From contig JAJYUB010000012.1 in the NCBI GenBank assembly GCA_021792795.1, positions 21,024 through 85,023 on the forward strand: 64,000 nucleotides of DNA. Reading direction: 5' to 3'. This document shows, piece after piece, positions 57,518 through 64,000 of the stretch. The position numbers and the translations under genes were made by a program. The notes below the pieces were generated by a model. That model searched no databases. It saw nothing but the letters and a program-made list of their open reading frames with translations, and was not told where the DNA came from. Numbering within the stretch: position 1 is the stretch's first letter; the number at the start of each line of letters is the position of its first letter. The stretch is from Acidobacteriota bacterium. GTDB lineage: Bacteria > Acidobacteriota > Terriglobia > Terriglobales > Acidobacteriaceae.

Positions 57518-58669
57518 CTACGGCTGCGTGCTAGACGACGACGGAACTCCGCGTGAAAGTTTTCGGATCAGAAATTCCTGCAATAAAGCCGTTCCTCCTC
57601 CGGCGGCAAGACCAATGAGCGAGTTCTCCATGGTCAGTTGGAACCCGCGGTCGTTGGCCGGATAGTAGGCATTGGAAATGCCACCGGCGGCAAATGTACC
57701 CAGCACGTTGGAATAATTCGGCTGCCAGCGCCCGTTGTCGCCCCTGCAAATGAAAATCGTGGAGAGGGCATACAGCGCCCTGGAGCGGATGCTGCCGACG
57801 CCCTTGTAAAAATAGCGCGGGTCCTGGTGCAGGACGGATGGGAGAACCCAGCCGCCGATCATGACGCCGACGAAACCGTCGGTATAATTGGCGCCGTAAC
57901 GCTTGGCGTAGCCCCCGATGCCCGGACCATACCCGCTGAAATCGTTTTGCCATTGCTGAATTCCAGCGATCGCGCCCGTGGTCAAAAATGTCACGGGATC
58001 AATGGATGACCGCCATGCAAGCTCGAACTTCTGCTTTGACGTTAGCGGCTCCGCCTTCCAAACATAGCTGGTGTAAAAGTTTGGGAACACGCCCAGGATC
58101 CGCTGCTTTTCCTCCTGATGCATTTGCTGTTCCGCCAGATCGTGTCCGGTAAAGACGGCGTGGACGGTTGTACTGGCGGAAGCAATTTCTAGCGATATTT
58201 CGGGCACCTGGTATTGCTGGTTCTCGGAGAGTGCAATGTCATGCGAAACCCAGGGCGCAAAGCCGATCGCAGTGACTGTGATTTGAAACGTTCCCGGGGG
58301 CAGCCTGGTGAAATGAAACGCTCCTTCGCCGTCGGTAAGGGCGGTTTGCTGCGAATTGGAGGGCTTCGTCACCAGGGTGACCACAGCGCCAACGATCACG
58401 TGGCCATCGGGGGCGGTGACGGTCCCAGCGATTCCCACGCCGAATTGAGCGGTGGGACTTGCCAGCGGGGTTGGCGAACTGGGGGACCGTCCTGGCGGGA
58501 CGGCGGACTGGGCGAGAGCGGGGACAGAAGGTGCGATCGATGAGGCGGGGGGAATTCCGGCCGTCTGCGCTTGCGCATGGGCGCCAAGCATCGTGAGGCA
58601 AGCTGTGGAAAGAACCAGGAGGAGATTTTGCAATATTCGAATAGGGGTTACCTGCGATGTTCTTCTCAT
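57518..58669 (-). CDS. Exported carboxypeptidase-regulatory-like domain protein
   Basis: From ATG 58669 the product has a signal peptide (NLLLVLSTACLTMLGAHAQA), a Pro/Ser-rich linker, and a carboxypeptidase-regulatory-like beta-sandwich (GIAGTVTAPDGHVIVGAVVT, GEGAFHFTRLPPGTFQITV). The C-terminal ~200 residues have amphipathic and glycine-rich segments (SIDPVTFLTTGAIAGIQQW, GFVGVMIGGWVLPSVLHQD) found in many acidobacterial proteins of unknown function. It is convergent with the DUF192 gene and divergent from the Fur-family gene. Confidence 0.75.
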   Translation of the reverse strand: MRRTSQVTPIRILQNLLLVLSTACLTMLGAHAQAQTAGIPPASSIAPSVPALAQSAVPPGRSPSSPTPLASPTAQFGVGIAGTVTAPDGHVIVGAVVTLVTKPSNSQQTALTDGEGAFHFTRLPPGTFQITVTAIGFAPWVSHDIALSENQQYQVPEISLEIASASTTVHAVFTGHDLAEQQMHQEEKQRILGVFPNFYTSYVWKAEPLTSKQKFELAWRSSIDPVTFLTTGAIAGIQQWQNDFSGYGPGIGGYAKRYGANYTDGFVGVMIGGWVLPSVLHQDPRYFYKGVGSIRSRALYALSTIFICRGDNGRWQPNYSNVLGTFAAGGISNAYYPANDRGFQLTMENSLIGLAAGGGTALLQEFLIRKLSRGVPSSSSTQP

Positions 58670-58799
58670 TCTACCGTGGGGTACACAACGCCCGCCTGTG
58701 AGGCCGTTTGTTGCAATCATCGCGACGAATCAAGAGGAAAGATTGAGTTCGATCGCTTCAAGCATCGCGGTTTAAAACGTGCCGGAATGGGGCCAGCTA

Positions 58800-58828
58800 T
58801 TGAAATAAGACCGAATTTATCGTATATT
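58800..58828 (+). promoter_or_regulatory. Sigma-70-type promoter of the Fur-family gene
   Basis: TTGAAA (58800-58805) and TATATT (58823-58828) are separated by 17 bp, close to consensus. The -10 lies in an AT-rich imperfect palindrome (TATATTCTATATA, 58823-58835), which is a candidate autoregulatory operator. Transcription would start near 58835, which favours ATG 58862 as the translation start. Confidence 0.65.
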
Positions 58829-58861
58829 CTATATATGCGACACAGTCGCAACTGGATCGAG

Positions 58862-59311
58862 ATGCTGAAGAGACACGATTTATTGATCGAAGCGGCCGAG
58901 CGGGGAATCCGCCTGACTGTGCAACGACGCGCCTTGATCGAGACGATCCAGGAGGCGAAGGGCCATTTGGATGCCGAAAGCTTATGGAAGTTGGCGCGCA
59001 AACGCGATCCGAACATCGATCGGGCGACTGTGTACAGAACCATCGAGTTGCTCAAACGCCACGGCATGATCGATGAACTGGACTTGATGCACCTGAACGG
59101 AGAAAAGCATTACTACGAGGTGAAGACGCAGAAGGACCACCTACACCTGGCCTGTTTCGGCTGCGGAAAAATCGAGGAATTTGCTACTCCCACATTTGAG
59201 CGGCTGAAGCGGGAGATTGCCAAGAAGAACGAGTTTTCCATTCAGGTGATGCGTTTGGAAATTGGAGGACTGTGCCGACGGTGTGCGGCGCAGGAGGAGG
59301 CATTGCCGTGA
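58862..59311 (+). CDS. Fur-family transcriptional regulator
   Basis: A metal- or peroxide-responsive repressor of the Fur/PerR/Zur family (149 residues from ATG 58862). The winged-helix domain contains RLTVQRRALIETIQEAKGHL and DPNIDRATVYRTIELLKRHG. The dimerisation domain has the metal-ligand segment DHLHLACFGCGKIEEF and a second cysteine pair CRRC, giving the Cys4 structural zinc site. Which metal it senses cannot be decided. ATG 58835 would be leaderless relative to the promoter. It lies upstream of a TonB-dependent receptor, a usual kind of Fur target. Confidence 0.88.
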   Translation: MLKRHDLLIEAAERGIRLTVQRRALIETIQEAKGHLDAESLWKLARKRDPNIDRATVYRTIELLKRHGMIDELDLMHLNGEKHYYEVKTQKDHLHLACFGCGKIEEFATPTFERLKREIAKKNEFSIQVMRLEIGGLCRRCAAQEEALP

Positions 59312-59630
59312 GGTTTTGAAAATTGAAGAGCCAGATCCACGCGGCCAACTCTTGGCGGAGTTCGCGTGGACCTGGACGACCACAGCCAGATTGACTGCGG
59401 GCTTCCTTCACTATAGGGTCCCTGCCCGCAAAGTTTCAACCGTTTCGCCGGTCGGCGATTTTTTTTCGCTTGCCGGGCGACAACCGCTTGCATGCTTTGT
59501 GAGGCCCCAAGGAATGATTTGCAGGACGCGGATACCCATAGGAGCAGGCAGACTACCTGCCTTCAACAGCAATTTTGTTTTTTCCATCTTTTCTCTGCGG
59601 ACTTCATTTCTGGGAATCGGAAACAGTCCT
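59312..59630 (+). other. Spacer between the Fur-family gene and the TonB-dependent receptor
   Basis: This ~320-bp stretch has no convincing separate gene. It holds a long-loop inverted repeat TGCGGGC/GCCCGCA (59396-59402 and 59424-59430) and a GC-rich mini-hairpin CGCC-GGTC-GGCG (59446-59457) followed by eight T's (59459-59466), which may terminate the regulator transcript. The receptor frame is open through all of it, so a start as early as ATG 59514 is possible. Confidence 0.4.
59446..59466 (+). terminator. Possible terminator after the Fur-family gene
   Basis: CGCC (59446-59449), the loop GGTC and GGCG (59454-59457) are followed by A and eight T's. The stem is short, so only moderate support. 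Confidence 0.35.
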
Positions 59631-62600
59631 TTGCGCGCCGCAAGCAAGTGGATATGCAGAATCGTTTTCGCGATTGCAATGTTTACCGCAATGACCATGT
59701 CTTGCCTACCGATTCGCGCAAGTATTGGCGGAAGCATCTCCGGCACAGTGAAAGACGTTTTCGGCGGTGTTGTGGCGAACGCGAGTATCACCCTGCGGAA
59801 AGTCGATACCGGGCTTTTGTACCGTGCGCGGACGGACAGCAAGGGCGAGTACATGTTCCCCGTGCTTTCGGTTGGCTGCTATGAGTTGGACATCGCCGCG
59901 CTGGGATTTCGCGGCTACCAACGAAAGGGAATCGTGCTGGACACGAATGCGGCCCTCACCTTCGATGCGACACTTGCGGTAGGCGACGCGGCGCAGACGA
60001 TTCACGTGACCGACAACACGGTGCATGTGGATGGCAGCAGCACGCAGATGGGAGAGGTGATCAGCGGTCGGCAGATGACCGCTGTTCCTTTGAACGGTCG
60101 CAGCTATACCGATCTTCTATCGCTACTGCCCGGCGTTGCACCCTCAACCTCAATTACTTCAAACACCGTCCAGGATGTTGGGACGACGACCCTTGAACCC
60201 TCGGGAAATTCGAATCCTGGAACGATCTCTGTGAATGGTCAGCGAGAATCCGCGAACTATTTCAGCGTGAATGGCGCTGATTCTGAAGAAGGCGTCAACG
60301 ATGGGAGCGCCATTGTTCCCAATCTGGATGCGATCGCGGAGTTTCGCATTCTGACCGGCAATTTCGATGCGGAATACGGCGAGTTCAGCGGCGGCCAGAT
60401 CAACGTGGTCACCAAATCCGGCAGCAACGAATTTCATGGGGACGCATTCGAGTTTCTGCGCAACACCGACCTGGATGCGCGCAATTATTTTTCTCCCACT
60501 CGTGGCGCATTCCGACAAAACCAGTTCGGCGGCACGCTGGGCGGGCCGGTGCGGCATGACAAAATCTTTTTCTTCACGGACTATCAAGGCACGCGACAGA
60601 CGCAGGGCGTGGATACCGGCACCCTCAGCGTTCCGTCGAACGCAGACCGCGTGGGAAATCTGGCAGACCTTGCCGGCAACCTGACGGGAACGGTAAGCGG
60701 GCCGTACTTTGCCGAGCTGCTGACGCAAAAGCTGGGTTACACCGTTGCATCGGGCGAGCGGTATTACACGCCGGGATGCAATGGTTCAGCGGAGTGTGTC
60801 TTTCCGAATGCGACAATTCCGCAGAATGTCTGGGCCGCTCCCGCGCAGAGGCTGCTGCAATATATTCCGGCGCCAAATTCCGCCGCAGGCACATTTTCCA
60901 CCTCGGCCTATAACCAGACCCTGCGCGATGACAAAGGGGCGGTGCGCCTGGATGCGGACACGCGTTGGGGCCCGATTTCCGCATACTACTTTATCGATGA
61001 CTTCGATCTCGATAATCCATATCCGGTGGCGCAGAGCGGCGCCAGCGTTCCCGGATTCAATGCGCTCACTACGGGCCGCGCACAATTGATTTCATTAGGC
61101 AATACGAAAAGTTTCCAGGCGACTGCGATCAACGAATTTCACCTGAGTTACCTGCGCGATGACACCAATCTTGGTCAGCCTGTGGGCGGTCGCAATGTCA
61201 GCCTCGCGTCGCAGGGTTTTGTAAACGCAGACGGCACGCCCAGCATTGTTGCTCTCGATCCTAAAGGGCAGAGCGTGGAGAATGTGAACTTCAACGCCTA
61301 CTCCATTGGCGCGGCCGCGAACGAGTTGATTCAGGTAAACAACACGTATCAAGTTTCCGATACGTTCACACGGGTGCTGGGCAACCATATTCTGAAGTTC
61401 GGAGGCAATCTCCATTTCGACCAGGTCAACGCAAACGCCATAGCACAATTCAACGGCAACTTTGCTTTCGCTGGAACAGAAACGGGAGTGGACTTCGCGG
61501 ATTTCCTGATCGGCATTCCCAGCCAGTTCAACCAGAGCCAACTGAACCCTTTCTATGCTCGCAACAAATATGTCGGGTTGTTTGCGCAGGACAGTTGGCA
61601 CGCGCTGCCGAACCTTACCGCGAATTACGGTTTGCGTTGGGACCGCATCGCGCCATGGACGGAAAAATACAACCAGATCTCCACCTTTGTTCCGGGAGCG
61701 CAGTCGCAAGTTTTTCCCGGAGCGCCCGCGGGCATCCTGTACCCGACTGATCCAGGAATTCCCGACACGATTGCGCCGGTCGATGAGAAAATCTTTGCGC
61801 CACGCATCGGCGTCGCGTGGACTCCGCAGGCGGAGACAGGCAGCTTCCTCGGTAGAGTTCTGGGTACTCCAGGAACCACCAGCATTCGCGCGGGGTTCGG
61901 TAATTTTTATACCTCGATCGACGCGCTTTCGATCAGTGTGCTGGCGGCGAATGCGCCATATGGCACCACGTATTCCAGCCCAGCGCCGCCGCTGTTTGCC
62001 ACGCCCTTTGTGACGGCATCGAACGGGCAGGATTATGGCCAGCCCTTTCCGTATATGTTCGCCCCGCTGAATTCCTCGCGGAGCCATCCGGATTCCAACA
62101 TTGATTGGAGCACCTATAAGCCGCTCAGCGGTATTCCTGGATTCGACGTTCACAATCGACCGACGTACACGGAGGAGTGGATGCTTTCGATAGATCGGCA
62201 GGCTGGACCGAAGACTGTCTTCAGCGCGAGTTATGTTGGGACATCCAGCCATCACCAGTTGGTGCTGCGGGAAGCGAACCCAGGGGACCCAGCTCTGTGC
62301 CTCATTCTGAGCCACCCCAGCGACGTAGCTCCGGGCTCTGCGACGTGTGGGCCGAATGGCGAGAGCAACGTGTTCGTCACTGCGTCCGGTGCAACCATCC
62401 ACGGCACCCGCAGACCGCTTGGATCGAGCTTCGGAAGCGATGCGCTGCAATCGACCATCGGCAACGCCAACTATAATGCGCTGGAACTGAGCGCACGGCA
62501 CAGCAGCGGTCGGCTGGAATTTGTCGGCTCCTATACTTACAGCAAGTCGATGGACGAGTCTTCAAACATCGGCGAAGAGGTCAATCCATTCCAACCTTCG

Positions 62601-63182
62601 CTGAGCTATGCGCTCTCTGCGTTCGACGTAAAGCACAACTTTGTTTTCAGTTACGAGTACCAGTTGCCGATTGATCTGTGCGTACATCCGAACCGGCTGA
62701 CGCGCGGCTGGTCGCTTTCCGGAATCACACGTTTCGCGAGCGGCTTCCCCGTCACCATGATCAACAACGGAGACAACTCGTTGATTGGGAGCAATCCAAA
62801 CGGAGTGAACAACAGCAGCATCGACGAACCCGACTATAGCGGCGGCCCGCTTCATCTGAATCACAATCCGCGGAAGCCGGGCAATCGCTACTTCGACACC
62901 GCATCGTTCACCATGAATGCGCTGGGCACTCCGGGCACGGCAAAGCGGCGGTTTTTCTATGGCCCAGACGCGGTCAACTACGATATGGCGCTGGCCAAGA
63001 GCCTGGAGCTGACCGGATCGAAGTCGATGCTGTTCCGTGTCGAGGCCTTCAACGTTTTCAACCATGCGCAGTTCAACGGTCCGTCGTCGGTCGATGGGAA
63101 CATTGGCAGCTCGACCTTTGGCAAAGCCGTTAGCGCCGCGCCTCCGCGCATTTTGCAGGGCGCAATGAAATTCATGTTCTGA
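59631..63182 (+). CDS. Oar-like TonB-dependent receptor with N-terminal carboxypeptidase-regulatory-like domain
   Basis: A very large outer-membrane beta-barrel protein (~1183 residues), of the type greatly expanded in Acidobacteria. A signal peptide (KWICRIVFAIAMFTAMTMSC) leads into the regulatory-like domain (ISGTVKDVFGGVVANASITL). The plug follows (MTAVPLNGRSYTDLLSLLPG, NGQRESANYFSVNGADSEEG), then the barrel with repeated aromatic beta-strands, ending ILQGAMKFMF. These receptors import large substrates such as glycans or metal chelates; the ligand is unknown. Start uncertain: TTG 59631 best fits the signal peptide; ATG 59514 would add 39 residues. Confidence 0.9.
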   Translation: MRAASKWICRIVFAIAMFTAMTMSCLPIRASIGGSISGTVKDVFGGVVANASITLRKVDTGLLYRARTDSKGEYMFPVLSVGCYELDIAALGFRGYQRKGIVLDTNAALTFDATLAVGDAAQTIHVTDNTVHVDGSSTQMGEVISGRQMTAVPLNGRSYTDLLSLLPGVAPSTSITSNTVQDVGTTTLEPSGNSNPGTISVNGQRESANYFSVNGADSEEGVNDGSAIVPNLDAIAEFRILTGNFDAEYGEFSGGQINVVTKSGSNEFHGDAFEFLRNTDLDARNYFSPTRGAFRQNQFGGTLGGPVRHDKIFFFTDYQGTRQTQGVDTGTLSVPSNADRVGNLADLAGNLTGTVSGPYFAELLTQKLGYTVASGERYYTPGCNGSAECVFPNATIPQNVWAAPAQRLLQYIPAPNSAAGTFSTSAYNQTLRDDKGAVRLDADTRWGPISAYYFIDDFDLDNPYPVAQSGASVPGFNALTTGRAQLISLGNTKSFQATAINEFHLSYLRDDTNLGQPVGGRNVSLASQGFVNADGTPSIVALDPKGQSVENVNFNAYSIGAAANELIQVNNTYQVSDTFTRVLGNHILKFGGNLHFDQVNANAIAQFNGNFAFAGTETGVDFADFLIGIPSQFNQSQLNPFYARNKYVGLFAQDSWHALPNLTANYGLRWDRIAPWTEKYNQISTFVPGAQSQVFPGAPAGILYPTDPGIPDTIAPVDEKIFAPRIGVAWTPQAETGSFLGRVLGTPGTTSIRAGFGNFYTSIDALSISVLAANAPYGTTYSSPAPPLFATPFVTASNGQDYGQPFPYMFAPLNSSRSHPDSNIDWSTYKPLSGIPGFDVHNRPTYTEEWMLSIDRQAGPKTVFSASYVGTSSHHQLVLREANPGDPALCLILSHPSDVAPGSATCGPNGESNVFVTASGATIHGTRRPLGSSFGSDALQSTIGNANYNALELSARHSSGRLEFVGSYTYSKSMDESSNIGEEVNPFQPSLSYALSAFDVKHNFVFSYEYQLPIDLCVHPNRLTRGWSLSGITRFASGFPVTMINNGDNSLIGSNPNGVNNSSIDEPDYSGGPLHLNHNPRKPGNRYFDTASFTMNALGTPGTAKRRFFYGPDAVNYDMALAKSLELTGSKSMLFRVEAFNVFNHAQFNGPSSVDGNIGSSTFGKAVSAAPPRILQGAMKFMF

Positions 63183-63312
63183 AGAGAGATATTGGACCCG
63201 CAATGCTTTTGTGCGCCGCATCTGCAAAGACTCTTGCGACAGATAGATTGATTGCATGTGTGGCCGCAATACCCGCATTGCGATACAGAAACCTGCTCCG
63301 CACACCGCAGGA

Positions 63313-63603
63313 CTAGTTCTCGCGAGTTTTGACGCACTTCGCTGGATATCCGGCTTCCGTTGTGGCCTTTACCAACGCCTTTTCATTCGTCTTCGCATCG
63401 TCGAAGGTGACGACTACTTCTTTCTGGGGGTAGTTCACGTCAATCCTGGAGACTCCCGGAACCTTTTGAAGGGCTTTTTTTACAGTTATCGGGCAGACGG
63501 GGCAAGTCATCCCCGGAACTTTCAAGGTAGTGGTTTCTGTAGCTGCCCAGAGAGGCGTGGCACAAAGAGCGGCGGCCATAGTTGCGGTAACGATTCGTTT
63601 CAT
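63313..63603 (-). CDS. merP: Periplasmic mercury-binding protein MerP-like
   Basis: A 96-residue exported heavy-metal-associated domain protein. A signal peptide (VTATMAAALCATPLWA) is followed by the metal-binding loop GMTCPVCPITVKKAL and the betaalphabetabetaalphabeta pattern of HMA domains (VDVNYPQKEVVVTF in the form DVNYPQKEVVVTF). MerP hands Hg(II) to the MerT transporter. The merT homologue lies 26 bp upstream but is truncated. ATG 63603 has AGGAGC-like spacing; the frame is open to 63648. Confidence 0.88.
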   Translation of the reverse strand: MKRIVTATMAAALCATPLWAATETTTLKVPGMTCPVCPITVKKALQKVPGVSRIDVNYPQKEVVVTFDDAKTNEKALVKATTEAGYPAKCVKTREN

Positions 63604-63628
63604 AAAAAAGCTCCTAATTGGTTGAGGA

Positions 63629-63907
63629 TCAGTAAAAGAATCGAGCAACGTAGGGGAACGCGAGGGCCACTATCACCAAGCCCGCGACGATGCCAAAGAG
63701 CGCTTTGTAAGCGCGGCGCGTGGTCGACAGAGAGCAGACTTCTCCCGGCTTGCACACATCTGCGCGACGAAAGATACGCCGACCCGCAAAGAACAACGCG
63801 ATCAGAGCAGCGCCGATGAACCAGGGACGGTACGGTTCCAGGACGGCCAGATTGCCGATCCACGCGCCGCTAAACAGGCTGCGGAAAAACTCCTTGACTG
63901 ATGGCGG
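63629..63907 (-). pseudogene. merT: 5'-truncated merT (mercury transporter) remnant
   Basis: Reading back from the TGA at 63629-63631, the frame encodes SGAWIGNLAVLEPYRPWF, VCKPGEVCSLSTTRRAYK and a C-terminal VALAFPYVARFFY, clear MerT sequence for its second and third helices and cytoplasmic cysteines. Upstream of SGAW the similarity stops: the next residues are PPSVKEFFRSLF and then an in-frame stop (63908-63910). No ATG exists, and the first helix with its Cys-Cys pair is absent. Other frames upstream do not supply it, so this is a truncation rather than a simple frameshift. Confidence 0.75.
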
Positions 63908-64000
63908 TCACATCTTTTTTCGCGGTTTTGCTGTATCCAATCAGTATGCGTGGAGACGATCAGAAACAGTCGGCGATGTTCAGTTATTTAACCTTGGCGC

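Noticed and set aside
63850..63910. merT interrupted by a simple frameshift
   Set aside because: The upstream sequence in the other frames does not encode the missing first helix or the Cys-Cys motif, so truncation is the better reading.

Overview
The window looks like a chromosomal segment of an acidobacterium, probably of the Terriglobia/Acidobacteriaceae-Koribacter type. The evidence is an Oar-like TonB-dependent receptor with an N-terminal carboxypeptidase-regulatory-like domain, a second carboxypeptidase-regulatory-like protein, a VWFA-type acidobacterial protein tail at the left edge, moderately high GC, and many short palindromic repeats ending in a 'GGATGGGGCACCC'-like half. The species cannot be named from the sequence alone. 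No rRNA, tRNA, CRISPR array, intact transposase or prophage was recognised.

Layout. 1-4.1 kb: a truncated gene tail, two small hypothetical genes, then the coupled threonine genes thrC-thrB; thrC carries an in-frame block of palindromic repeats. 4.1-7.3 kb: a terminator-rich spacer, trxA, and convergent lon. 7.4-16.7 kb: mscL with a zinc-ribbon tail, the two halves of a 3-oxoacid CoA-transferase separated by a small opposite-strand membrane gene, mtnA, a UBP-type zinc finger protein, pyrE, a sugar porter, an AT-richer orphan gene and uvrB. 16.7-21.9 kb: an S10 carboxypeptidase and a large secreted GH38 alpha-mannosidase-like enzyme, likely one operon. 22.1-34.9 kb: a complex I operon on the minus strand (nuoA-B-C-D, I-H-J-K-L-M-M-N) with two nuoM genes and no nuoE, nuoF or nuoG. 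35.0-42.9 kb, divergent from it: pyruvate:ferredoxin oxidoreductase, a coupled dihydroorotate-dehydrogenase-like gene, and 2-oxoglutarate:ferredoxin oxidoreductase korAB. 42.9-45.6 kb: two overlapping multi-spanning membrane protein genes. 45.8-57.5 kb: a tad/flp pilus locus (two TadE-like proteins, TadG-like, Flp pilin, TadV/CpaA, CpaB, CpaC, CpaE, CpaF, TadB, TadC), followed by two tandem, nearly identical 31-residue single-helix peptide genes and a DUF192 gene. 57.5-64 kb: a carboxypeptidase-regulatory-like protein, a Fur-family regulator with a good promoter, a giant TonB-dependent receptor, and a decayed mercury-transport pair (merP intact, merT 5'-truncated).

How the parts may work together (inference): PFOR and KGOR both make reduced ferredoxin, and they sit next to a complex I operon that lacks the NADH-oxidising module and has an extra antiporter subunit. 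This suggests either a ferredoxin- or other-donor-driven proton pump, or a complex whose NuoEFG is encoded elsewhere. The tad locus should build a Flp-type adhesion pilus. The repeat family is the main mobile-like signal: copies lie in many intergenic gaps, at two junctions inside the nuo operon (one touching the nuoI start), and inside the reading frame of thrC.
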